Part shown: positions 30,827 through 39,169 of the stretch, in pieces
Position numbering within the stretch: the first letter of the stretch is position 1
How the letters are laid out: each line of letters begins with the position of its first letter
Assembly: GCA_903875575.1 (NCBI GenBank)
Contig: CAIQWJ010000010.1
Location: 57,417-121,416 of the forward strand
Length of the DNA: 64,000 nt
Origin: an uncultured Acidobacteriia bacterium
Lineage (GTDB): Bacteria; Acidobacteriota; Terriglobia; Bryobacterales; Bryobacteraceae
Reading direction: 5' to 3'
The notes under the pieces: generated by a model
Databases searched by the model: none
Seen by the model: only the letters and a program-made list of their open reading frames with translations
Told to the model about the DNA's origin: nothing
Made by a program: the position numbers and the translations under genes

Positions 30827-31207
30827 ATGACCAAGACTGATTTGGAAAAATTCAAGAACGTACTGGAGACGAAGAAGTCGGAACTGTCCGGCTCGCTCCG
30901 TAACCGTGACGAAATCGTAATCGAGAAGGCACCGGATGCTCTCGATGAAGTGCAGCTGGCGGGCGAACGCGAACTCGCGATCCGCAACCTGGATCGTGAT
31001 TCGAACATGTTGCGTCAGATTCGCCGGGCCCTGGGCCGGATTGCTGATGATTCGTATGGTGTTTGCCTGCATTGCGACGAGGACATCTCGCCGAAGCGCA
31101 TCGCCGCTGTACCGTGGGCTGCCTATTGCATCAAGTGCCAGGAGCAGGTTGACCGGCACGAGATCGAAGTCGACGACAGCGCCGATCTGTTTGCCAGCGC
31201 CGCTTAA
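30827..31207 (+). CDS. DksA/TraR-family zinc-finger protein
   Basis: A 126-residue protein. It has an N-terminal coiled coil (about residues 1-70, with LEKFKNVLETKKSELSGSL) and a C-terminal zinc finger CLHCDEDISPKRI followed by YCIKCQEQ (Cys4 type, DksA/TraR). These proteins insert into the secondary channel of RNA polymerase and change promoter choice, often with ppGpp. The coiled-coil tip DALDEVQLAGE keeps acidic residues but not the exact DxxDxA of E. coli DksA, so ppGpp synergy is uncertain. Confidence 0.88.
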   Translation: MTKTDLEKFKNVLETKKSELSGSLRNRDEIVIEKAPDALDEVQLAGERELAIRNLDRDSNMLRQIRRALGRIADDSYGVCLHCDEDISPKRIAAVPWAAYCIKCQEQVDRHEIEVDDSADLFASAA

Positions 31208-31285
31208 CCGCGCCGCTACCGCAGTTAAGCATCACCGTGCCTAAAGCAAGCTGGGTGCAAACTCAGGTAATATTTGGCGATTTTC

Positions 31286-31310
31286 CGGGCGGACCCAAAA
31301 GGTCCGCCCG
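31286..31310 (+). terminator. Terminator after the DksA-like gene
   Basis: Perfect 10-bp stem CGGGCGGACC (31286-31295) / GGTCCGCCCG (31301-31310) with a short A-rich loop, followed by aagtgttttc. It lies between two converging genes and may act for both. Confidence 0.75.
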
Positions 31311-31318
31311 AAGTGTTT

Positions 31319-31918
31319 TCAGACCACTCGGCTAACGAAAGATAGCATCCGGCCAGCCTGCTCCTTCTCACGCCGGAAAGAGAAAAAACGCTTCGGTCGG
31401 CAAAAAGTACATTCTTCCGACTTCCATATTTTCCGAACCCCGGCTTCCAGTGCCTGAATCTCGTTGATCGCTTTCAGATCCAGAAAGCCGGCCTCCCTCC
31501 CGAACTGCTGCGCCACCTCCTGACCCACTTCGTAGCAACAAGACCCAATCGACGGCCCGATCGCCACACAAAGATCCGCCGCCAGGCTCCCGTGTTGCAA
31601 CATTTCCTGAATGGTCGAACCGACAATATTCGCGGCGGTCCCCCGCCACCCCGCGTGCGCGCAGGCCACCACGCGCCGCACCGGATCAGCCAGCAGAATC
31701 GGCACGCAATCCGCCGTGCGGATCCCGATAGTGACGCCAGCTTCAGCGGATACGATCGCATCCCCTTCGCCGATCTGTTCTCCCTTCCGGCCACAGGCAT
31801 CCAGCACCAGCGCCGAATGAATCTGCCGGACGGTCGTGAGCCCGGCAGGCGGCTCCGAATCCCGCAAACCAAAACCGTGGGTGAGCCACGGGAAATCCAG
31901 ATTAGGCGCGACGATCAA
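31319..31918 (-). CDS. pgeF: Peptidoglycan editing factor / purine nucleoside phosphorylase-type laccase-domain protein
   Basis: A 199-residue protein of the YfiH/YlmD (Cu-oxidase_4) family. It has the conserved His/Cys metal site: QIHSA, TADCVPIL and CAHAGWRG, plus GPSIGSCCYEVG. Reported family activities are adenosine/purine nucleoside cleavage and removal of misplaced residues from peptidoglycan precursors. It is slightly shorter than usual (about 240) at the N-terminus but keeps all key residues. Confidence 0.88.
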   Translation of the reverse strand: MIVAPNLDFPWLTHGFGLRDSEPPAGLTTVRQIHSALVLDACGRKGEQIGEGDAIVSAEAGVTIGIRTADCVPILLADPVRRVVACAHAGWRGTAANIVGSTIQEMLQHGSLAADLCVAIGPSIGSCCYEVGQEVAQQFGREAGFLDLKAINEIQALEAGVRKIWKSEECTFCRPKRFFSFRREKEQAGRMLSFVSRVV

Positions 31919-31964
31919 AATGGAGTCCTCATTCTATCTGCCCCGGTCGCCGCGCCCTTCACCA

Positions 31965-32252
31965 CTAATCGTGCGCCTTCACTGGCCCTTCGATAATCTC
32001 GGGCTTCTGCGTCAGCACATGAGCCAGGTGTTCTTTTACATAATCGGCGGCCAGATGGATCGACTCGTCCGCCCCCGCTTTGTCCTTAAACACACTGACC
32101 GACGCGCCCTCACCGGCCCCCGTATCCAGCCAGTAGTAACGAATGAAACCCTTGGCCTTCTTGACCAGCGGCACAAATTCATCCCGAATCATCTTGTCGA
32201 TCTTCGGGCCATCTTCCTTCTTGAAATGATAGTGGCGAACGACTGCGAACAT
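31965..32252 (-). CDS. Small ABM-like (antibiotic biosynthesis monooxygenase fold) protein
   Basis: A 95-residue protein with the ferredoxin-like pattern of ABM/Dabb proteins: FAVVRHYHFKKEDGPKIDKM, GFIRYYWLDTGAGEGASVSV and ADYVKEHLAHVL. Family members are small dimers that may oxidise aromatic compounds or be structural. Substrate unknown. It is upstream of pgeF on the same strand. Confidence 0.65.
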   Translation of the reverse strand: MFAVVRHYHFKKEDGPKIDKMIRDEFVPLVKKAKGFIRYYWLDTGAGEGASVSVFKDKAGADESIHLAADYVKEHLAHVLTQKPEIIEGPVKAHD

Positions 32253-32330
32253 GGCGTATCCCCTTTTCGTCCAAAGTCCCGCTTTGGCTCAGAGGCAGAC
32301 TAACACGCGTATCGGGAACCTGTCAATTGT

Positions 32331-32353
32331 GGGGCAGGCCTTTCGCCGGCCCC
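32331..32353. repeat. REP-like hairpin
   Basis: Near-perfect hairpin ggggcaggc-ctttc-gccggcccc (one mismatch), preceded by caattgt. It matches the tgtggggcaggc-type elements near 25850 and 47281 and lies in the 170-bp gap between the ABM-like gene and the caspase gene. Confidence 0.5.
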
Positions 32354-32422
32354 GGGGTAACACAAAACCTTGCTTTCCCATAGCCCACGCGTCACAGGAC
32401 GACGCCCGGCCCGCACCTTCCC

Positions 32423-33304
32423 CTACTGCCCCAATGCAATCCCCGGCTTCGACAAATCTGCCAGTTTCGTCCCGTTCTCCATATTCCCGAAATCCCGCGG
32501 ATTCTGCTTCCGCTTCGTCAGTTTCGCCACATCCCCCGTCACAAAGTCGATCAATTCTCCAGCCGATACGAAGCCGTCCTTATCCAGATCCGCCTCGCCC
32601 GAGAGCCCCCGCAGTACCGACCACGTAAACGCCCCGTGCCCGCCCCCGTACTCCGGTCCCTCAAACGACACCTCTTTCGGCCGCGCCGCCATAAGCCCCA
32701 ACATCTCGCCAGGTGCGTCTCCTAACCCGGCCACGGCCCCACTCACCGCGTCGGTCTTCTGCCCCGCAATCGCCGCGGCATGGCACACGTCCGCCAGAAA
32801 AACCACATGCCCCGCCCGCTTCAGTTCGTCCTCCACCATTGCCCGGAGTTCCGCCATCGGAATCGCCGTATTCGCCAGATTCTCCGTATCGCTGTCATAG
32901 GTCAGCACGTACGCTCCGCGCTCACCGGCCAGTCCGTGGCTCGCGAACAGGATGAACACCGTATCGTCCTTGCCCGGCTTTTTCAGAAAGTTCGAAAACG
33001 CCTCGCGCACGCCCGCCGAAGTAGCTTGCTCATTGGTCATCACCAGCAGTTGCTCTGCCGGCACCCCGCCACCCCGCGGACTCTGCACAAACCGCGCAAA
33101 CATCCGCGCATCCGTCTCCGGATACTGCAGCCAAAGGTCGCTCGGCAGCCTCTGGAATTTCGAAACCCCCACTACCAGCGCCCACGTCTTTGCCGTTTGC
33201 GGTGCGGCCGGCAACTGCACACTCGCCAACAGGCAGGCGGCCAGCACTGACAATGTTTGGATCACAACTATCGTGGAAGTCTTCCGCATCGGGTCGCTCA
33301 TCAT
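32423..33304 (-). CDS. Secreted caspase-family peptidase (C14)
   Basis: A 293-residue protein with an N-terminal signal peptide or anchor (VVIQTLSVLAACLLASVQLP) and a caspase p20-like domain from about 40 to 240. Its start is KTWALVVGVSKFQ; the catalytic His is in FASHG (about residue 121) and the Cys in LADVCHA (about 173). The tail has DLDKDGFVSAGELIDFV, which looks like an EF-hand calcium loop. These enzymes cut after Arg/Lys (metacaspases) in known cases; the target is unknown. A periplasmic or extracellular site is inferred from the signal. There is no partner gene that would mark a death system. Confidence 0.8.
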   Translation of the reverse strand: MMSDPMRKTSTIVVIQTLSVLAACLLASVQLPAAPQTAKTWALVVGVSKFQRLPSDLWLQYPETDARMFARFVQSPRGGGVPAEQLLVMTNEQATSAGVREAFSNFLKKPGKDDTVFILFASHGLAGERGAYVLTYDSDTENLANTAIPMAELRAMVEDELKRAGHVVFLADVCHAAAIAGQKTDAVSGAVAGLGDAPGEMLGLMAARPKEVSFEGPEYGGGHGAFTWSVLRGLSGEADLDKDGFVSAGELIDFVTGDVAKLTKRKQNPRDFGNMENGTKLADLSKPGIALGQ

Positions 33305-33348
33305 GAGTGTACCGGTTTTCTATCCCATCCACGGGCTATAGTAAGTTG

Positions 33349-35031
33349 ATGAATTCTTCCGGTGGCGACCAGCCCCAGCTCCGTCCGCGCCACTTCACTC
33401 TGGTGCTCCTCGGAGTGGTCCTCGCCTCGCTCATCCCCCGCCTCCTCCTCGGCGCCACCCAGTTCGTCGAGTACGACGGCTACTGGCACGTCTGGATCGC
33501 CCAGCAGGATAACTGGGCCAACTTCCTCCGCGAATACCAGGTCAACGCCCACCCGCCGCTCTATTTCCTCGCGCTCCGTCTCTCTTTCTGGCTGGGCCGC
33601 ACGCAACTGGTCTATCGCAGCGTCTCCCTGCTCTCCGGCGCCGCCTCGGTTTACCTCGTCGGCCGCACCGCCATGAAGGCAACCCGCTCCCCCCTTTGGG
33701 CCGCCCTCGCCGCCCTGGCCTACGGCCTGGCCCTGCCTGGGATCCTCATCTCGAATGAAGTCCGCACCTACATGCTTTCCGCCTTCTTCGTCCAGGTCTC
33801 GTTCTATTACTTCCTTGACCTGATCCCCGAACAGCAGCCGCACTCCCTCAAACCCCGCATCCTCTTCGCCGTCATGGCCGTGCTCGGCTGCCTGACCGAA
33901 TACTACGCACTCATCTATGTCGGCGGCGTACTGCTGTTCTCTCTCCTGCTCCCCATCGTTCGCCGCGATGCCAAATGGGGCCGCGCGCTCCTTCGCGAAC
34001 TCGCCACCTTCGTCCTGATTCTCGCCCTGCCTGTCTGGGAATACATCAGTCACTTTGGCACTGGCACCGTGGCTTATGACCACCTGCCCGACTACTACTA
34101 CAAGCCTGAAACAGGCGAAGCTGTCATCGACTTCCTCCTCCGCAACCTCCGCAACGAGTGGAACTGGTTCTCTCCCTGGCCGGTCCCCGATGGCACCCCT
34201 TTCTACGCGCTAATGGGAATCCTTCTCGTTGTCGCCATCGCCATCGTCTTTCTGTCCCGCAAATGGCGCGATACCGTGAACCTCGCCGCGCTGGTCAGCC
34301 TCTTTCTGCCGCTCGTGATGATGTGCGCCATCATGGTCGGCGCACTCCTCCGGGCCTATCCCTTTGGCGGCTATCTCCGCCAGCAATTCGTCCTCTTCCC
34401 GTTCTTCGTGGTCTGCCTGTTCCTGTTTCTCGACCGCATTCTCTCAGCCGTGCCGCGAACGGCCAGCCTCATCGTGGCCGGCGTCCTGACCGTCGCCGTC
34501 ATCGCCGCAGGTGTGGAGACCTACCAGGCATGGCCCAAGATTCCTCAACTCCTTCTTTCCGATCAAATGGCCCGCTACAACCGCGACTTCCCCGCGACCG
34601 AAGCCGTCTATATCGATCAGTTCAACCTCACCACTTTCTTCATGCACCACCACAACTGGAAGTGGGAATTCGAACAGCCCGTCGCAACCCACCCGACCGT
34701 GGACGTCTACAAACTGAGCCGCGACAACCACTCCATGCAGTTATTCCGCGATAAGGACCGCTGGAATCTCGATTTTCGCGACCAGCAACTCTACGCCTCC
34801 GTCGCCGACAGCATGACGGCGCGCCATTTATCTTCCATGACTTTCTTCTGCCTCGCCCAGTCACCGGGCAAAGCCCGCAGCCCCTCCATGCTGGACGCCT
34901 ACAAGGACCACGTCGCCGAACTGGCCGCCGGCCACAACCTCTGTGTGCAGAAAATGGACGTCAACAACTACGACGTTTACGCCGAATTTCGTCGCGCCGG
35001 AGCGTGCACCGCAAAAGAACCGGCCCAATGA
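33349..35031 (+). CDS. GT-C-like (ArnT/PMT type) membrane glycosyltransferase
   Basis: About 560 residues with about ten transmembrane helices to residue 420 and a soluble tail. The first loop has FVEYDGYWHVWI (acidic motif of GT39/GT83-like enzymes). The N-terminal 14 residues before ATG 33349 are not needed. The family moves sugars from polyprenyl phosphate donors to lipids or proteins on the periplasmic side. Its stop overlaps the next gene (ATGA), the first of three consecutive genes of this kind. Confidence 0.75.
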   Translation: MNSSGGDQPQLRPRHFTLVLLGVVLASLIPRLLLGATQFVEYDGYWHVWIAQQDNWANFLREYQVNAHPPLYFLALRLSFWLGRTQLVYRSVSLLSGAASVYLVGRTAMKATRSPLWAALAALAYGLALPGILISNEVRTYMLSAFFVQVSFYYFLDLIPEQQPHSLKPRILFAVMAVLGCLTEYYALIYVGGVLLFSLLLPIVRRDAKWGRALLRELATFVLILALPVWEYISHFGTGTVAYDHLPDYYYKPETGEAVIDFLLRNLRNEWNWFSPWPVPDGTPFYALMGILLVVAIAIVFLSRKWRDTVNLAALVSLFLPLVMMCAIMVGALLRAYPFGGYLRQQFVLFPFFVVCLFLFLDRILSAVPRTASLIVAGVLTVAVIAAGVETYQAWPKIPQLLLSDQMARYNRDFPATEAVYIDQFNLTTFFMHHHNWKWEFEQPVATHPTVDVYKLSRDNHSMQLFRDKDRWNLDFRDQQLYASVADSMTARHLSSMTFFCLAQSPGKARSPSMLDAYKDHVAELAAGHNLCVQKMDVNNYDVYAEFRRAGACTAKEPAQ

Positions 35032-38000
35032 CGAGGGCAACCGTCAAATATCCCGGCCTTCTCGCACTCGTTACTGTCTTGTTTTACTGGAAGGCCCTCC
35101 TCACCAGTCAGTTCACTCTGATTCTCGGCTCAGAAGGCGTCAGCCTAACCTACGCCTGGCTCCACTTCTGGCTCAATTCCGTCTGGCATGGACACATACC
35201 CCTCTGGGATCCCGACGCGTTTGCCGGCCGCCCCTTCCCGGGTGAGATGCAGACCGCCGCCTTCTATCCTCTGCGGCTCCTCTTTGCGCTTGTTCCCCTG
35301 AATAGGAACGGCCTCCTCTCCCCCCGCTTCTTCGGTGAGCTGGCCGCGGTCACTCACATCCTCTCCGCGTTTTTCATGTTTGCGTTTCTCCGCGAATTGC
35401 GCAGAAGTCGCTTCGCGTCGTTGATCGGTGCCTGCGCATTCTCCATGGGCGGCGTGATGTCCGGAATGTCGGGTCACTCCGTGGAAAGCTGCATCTGGCT
35501 TCCGGCCATATTCTTCTTTCTCCTGCGCGCCCTGCGCGCAGGGAACCGCGGTCGTGCACTGGTCGAGGCCGCATTCGGGGGCCTCTGCCTGGGCATGTCC
35601 GTGCTCGCCGGCGGTACCCGGTTCTCCCAGATGCAGGGCCTGGTCGCCGTCACCGCACTGCTCTGGTTTGGCGGCGAGGCGGTCCTGTCCACCGGCCGCC
35701 CGTTATCCTTCTCCGGACTCTCGAACAACCGGAGAATCTGGCTCAGCCTCGCCGCTATCGCCGGCACTCTGCTGCTGGTTGCCTTCGGTACCGGTGCAGT
35801 CCAGTTGTTCCCGGCTTGGGAATATGCCCGCCTCAGCGTCCACCCCGGCGCTCTGGGCAACGGCCTGATGGGTAGCGGTGTGCGGCCCGAAGATCTGGTC
35901 ACCGTCCTCTTCCCCTTCGGCTTCAACGCAATTACCGGCGGCAACGCGTCCCTGTCCCTCTACGGTGGCGCCCTCCCGTTTCTGTTGGCCATGGTCGCTT
36001 TATGGCGCTGCCGGAAGAATCTCTGGGTCCGCTACATGGCCGGCCTCGCCCTGCTGACTTTCCTCTGCTCCCTTGGCCAACTCTCGCCTTTGCTCGGATT
36101 CCTTTATTCTGCGGACGAACCAGCCGGTCGCTTCCTCTACCAGGTTTCCTTCGCGCTCGCGACCCTGTCCGCCTTCGGCATGGATGCCCTGCTGGAAAGC
36201 GCGGGCCGCCCCGAATTGTGGACGTCACCCCGCCGGCTCCTCAAGTGGCTTGCAGTCTTCTGCTGCATCATTCTGTTCATTGCAATCGTCTTTTCCAGGG
36301 CACACATTCCCGCCTCAAGCCGCTGGTCTCTGGCTTTCATCGCCTCTTCCTGCTTCGGTTTTTTTCAGTTCACTCAGCGCCCCGCCTCTTCGCGTCTCCG
36401 CCTTTGTCTGGCCGTTTTCGTCTTGCTGGATCTGTTCTCTTTCCATTGGCTGGAAGGCAAACGCAATGCCAGCCTCATGAGCGGTGATCCCTACCAGCAA
36501 ATGCTCACCCTGCGCCCCGCCGCCGGATTTATCAAATCGCAGCCAGGTCTCGGCCGCGTCCGCGTCTCCGCCAATCCCGAACCCAACATCGGCGATATCT
36601 TCGGCGTTCAGAGTCTTGGCGGCGGCACCCTGCTCACTGACTTCTCCCGTCTCCTCGGACACGAGGATCTTCTCAATGTTCGGTACCACATCAAGCGAGC
36701 GTACGTTCCCGACCCGGACCCTATCTACAAAGACCCCTACTGGAAAGTTTTTGCGGACCCCGGCTACCCCAGAGCCTGGCTGACTCACCAGGTACTGGTT
36801 GAGCCCAATCACGAAAACGTCTTCCGGCGGATTGACGCGGGTAGCCTGGATCTTCGTAACGTGGCAATCGTTGAAGCTCCCCTTTCAGCCACCCTCAATC
36901 CCGATGTCCAAAGCGACTCCGTGCTCTTTCGGTCTTACCGCGCCGACTCGATGACGTTAGATGTCGCAACCAGAGGCACGTCGTTGCTCGTTCTCAGCGA
37001 GATTTACTACCCCGGCTGGCACGTGAGCATTAATGGCAATAGCGCGACGATCCTCAAAGTAGATGGTGCTCTGCGTGGCATCGTCGTTCCCCCAGGCGCG
37101 AGTCGCGTGGAACTGCAATACACTCCCTTGTCGTTCTACTCCGGCACGGGCCTCAGCTTTTTCACTGTGATCGGCGTATTTCTGTTCTGGTGGCGTCGGC
37201 GCACTGCAGCGCTCCTGGTGAATGACGGTGCCTCCCCCTTGTGGCTGCGGCCAGATCGTGTCGCGTCAACCGCCGCCTCCCAGGTCCCCACCCGTCTGAT
37301 CGATATTGCAGCCAAATTAAAGCGGCCCGTCCGCGTGGCTCAGTTCCTGCTCCCGTTCGCCCTGTTCTTCGCCCTTGCGGGCGATGGCATGACGAAATTC
37401 TTCGGCGGGGACGACGTCATGAACCTCTACAAATACCTCGAATCCCCCATGAGCCACTGGCTCAGGGGCCTCGTGTATTTCTGGTCCAGCGACTTCTACC
37501 GGCCGCTCGGCGGAGTCGTTTACCTTGCTCTTTTTCATACCTTCGGCTTCCATCCCTTGCCGTTCAAACTCGTTCTGTTCGCCGCCCTGACGCTGAATAT
37601 GGTGCTGTTCTGGCGCGTTGCGCGGAAGCTCGTCATGTCCGGCGAGCCGGAGACAAACCTGCCCGCTGCATGGAGCATAGGGCTTCTGCGTGACTCCACC
37701 ACATCTCCCTTCCAGTTACCCTGCTGGGCGTTGCTGTTCTTCTGCTATCACGCGGCGTTCGACGGCCTTTACCTGAACTTCGGTACCATCTACGATGTCC
37801 TGGGGTACTCGTTCTTCTTCGGGGCCTTTCTGGCGTATATGAAGTACTTCACCGCGTCCCGCAGCCCTCGCCTCGGGGTTCCGCTGGTGATTGTCCTTTA
37901 TGTGCTGGGCCTTTGCTGCAAGGAAATCGTCGTGACCTTGCCGGTCGTCCTCTTGGTCTACAACCTCCTGATCTCCCGCGCCCTCTCGATCGAACGCCTG

Positions 38001-39155
38001 CGCTGGCCTGTCCGCAGCGGCCTGCCCGTCGTGGTGTGCGGAGCCATCGCCGTGCTTTACACCTTAGGCAAAATGTCTGGCGCGGCTGCTCTGGCAACAG
38101 ATGCGGCATACGCGCCACATTTCAATCCCGCGCAGTATGCCATGGTCACTGCCAATTACCTGCGCCAGTTGTTCTACCTTCCGGAGGGCCTGCCCACTTC
38201 CGCCGCCGCTGTAACGTTCCTCGCGTTGATGCTGGCCCTGTCCCTGCTGCTGCGCTCAAGGCTGATGCTCTTCAGCGCTGTCTCCGTCATCGTCGCTCAA
38301 CTGCCTGTCTCCTTCATCGCGGCGCGCGGTGCATTTGCCATCTATATCCCCTTCGCTTTCTGGGCTCTTTACGCCGCTGCGTTGATAGACGCCGCAACCC
38401 CGCTCCTGAGGAAGCCGTTCGCCTCTGCCGCGGCCTTCCTCGCGATGGCAGCCATCCTGTTTTCCCTTCATCTTCGGATGAAGCCGGAATTCGACCCGAA
38501 CTACACCACTCAAACCGTCGCATACGGTGAGTTCTCCGCCAAACTGGACCAGTGGAACGTGCACCTTGCGGAGACTGGCCGTGTTCTTCTGGTGGACGAT
38601 CCATTCCCGCCGAACTGGATTGGCTGGGATCCGCTCTTTCTCATCTCCGACCGTGACCACACCACCCGGGCCGTCGTTGTGCGCATGAAGTTCGCAACCG
38701 TGACCCCGCCTGAGTCGGAAATGGCCTGGTATGACTACGTCATCGGCTATGACAAATCCTGGCATCTTCTGAAAGGTCCCGGACAGTCCGTTGCGGGCGC
38801 AGCCTGGCTCAGGGACGTGGCCAGTCACGCCCCCGTGAACCTCTTGGACGGTTTCTATCCACCGTCGAGCGGCAATTGGCGCTCCGTTTTCCCCACGTTC
38901 GCCCTGCGCATCAGCCCGTCGCCAGGAACAGCGCGACTCTCGGTTTCTTTCGCGGCATCCGTTCCCGTTCGTCTGCTCCGGCAACTCGATGACCAGGACA
39001 AGACCGCCCCCATCACTTACCCCGCTGGCCCTATCCAGCTTGACCTGCCCATCCCTCACGCTGCCGCCGGCCTGCCGCACACTCTGCGTTTTTGGATGGA
39101 TCAGGACCCTGGCGGGTTGATTTTTGTCGACGCCGCGCTGAGTCAGCAGAACTGA
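35028..39155 (+). CDS. Giant double GT-C membrane protein (YfhO-like plus GT-C-like)
   Basis: A protein of about 1,375 residues starting at ATG 35028. Residues 1 to about 730 look like a YfhO-family membrane protein: FWLNSVWHGHIPLWDPDAFA, then many TM helices, a soluble domain and a last helix before WWRRRTAALL. Residues about 770-1375 look like a second GT-C protein with FFGGDDVMNLYKYLESP and further TM helices, similar in design to the gene at 28532. YfhO proteins are needed for teichoic-acid or lipid glycosylation in other bacteria. The two parts appear fused in one frame with no stop or start between them. The sugar and acceptor are unknown. Confidence 0.7.
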   Translation: MTRATVKYPGLLALVTVLFYWKALLTSQFTLILGSEGVSLTYAWLHFWLNSVWHGHIPLWDPDAFAGRPFPGEMQTAAFYPLRLLFALVPLNRNGLLSPRFFGELAAVTHILSAFFMFAFLRELRRSRFASLIGACAFSMGGVMSGMSGHSVESCIWLPAIFFFLLRALRAGNRGRALVEAAFGGLCLGMSVLAGGTRFSQMQGLVAVTALLWFGGEAVLSTGRPLSFSGLSNNRRIWLSLAAIAGTLLLVAFGTGAVQLFPAWEYARLSVHPGALGNGLMGSGVRPEDLVTVLFPFGFNAITGGNASLSLYGGALPFLLAMVALWRCRKNLWVRYMAGLALLTFLCSLGQLSPLLGFLYSADEPAGRFLYQVSFALATLSAFGMDALLESAGRPELWTSPRRLLKWLAVFCCIILFIAIVFSRAHIPASSRWSLAFIASSCFGFFQFTQRPASSRLRLCLAVFVLLDLFSFHWLEGKRNASLMSGDPYQQMLTLRPAAGFIKSQPGLGRVRVSANPEPNIGDIFGVQSLGGGTLLTDFSRLLGHEDLLNVRYHIKRAYVPDPDPIYKDPYWKVFADPGYPRAWLTHQVLVEPNHENVFRRIDAGSLDLRNVAIVEAPLSATLNPDVQSDSVLFRSYRADSMTLDVATRGTSLLVLSEIYYPGWHVSINGNSATILKVDGALRGIVVPPGASRVELQYTPLSFYSGTGLSFFTVIGVFLFWWRRRTAALLVNDGASPLWLRPDRVASTAASQVPTRLIDIAAKLKRPVRVAQFLLPFALFFALAGDGMTKFFGGDDVMNLYKYLESPMSHWLRGLVYFWSSDFYRPLGGVVYLALFHTFGFHPLPFKLVLFAALTLNMVLFWRVARKLVMSGEPETNLPAAWSIGLLRDSTTSPFQLPCWALLFFCYHAAFDGLYLNFGTIYDVLGYSFFFGAFLAYMKYFTASRSPRLGVPLVIVLYVLGLCCKEIVVTLPVVLLVYNLLISRALSIERLRWPVRSGLPVVVCGAIAVLYTLGKMSGAAALATDAAYAPHFNPAQYAMVTANYLRQLFYLPEGLPTSAAAVTFLALMLALSLLLRSRLMLFSAVSVIVAQLPVSFIAARGAFAIYIPFAFWALYAAALIDAATPLLRKPFASAAAFLAMAAILFSLHLRMKPEFDPNYTTQTVAYGEFSAKLDQWNVHLAETGRVLLVDDPFPPNWIGWDPLFLISDRDHTTRAVVVRMKFATVTPPESEMAWYDYVIGYDKSWHLLKGPGQSVAGAAWLRDVASHAPVNLLDGFYPPSSGNWRSVFPTFALRISPSPGTARLSVSFAASVPVRLLRQLDDQDKTAPITYPAGPIQLDLPIPHAAAGLPHTLRFWMDQDPGGLIFVDAALSQQN

Positions 39156-39169
39156 GACGACAGTCCTAT

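Noticed and set aside
30509..31159. A 216-codon minus-strand frame opposite the DksA-like gene
   Set aside because: It is antisense to a well-supported gene and shows no family features.
32423..33304. The caspase as part of a defence system (such as Avs-, CBASS- or gasdermin-like)
   Set aside because: It has an export signal and no sensor, effector or gasdermin gene next to it; neighbours are metabolic and envelope genes.
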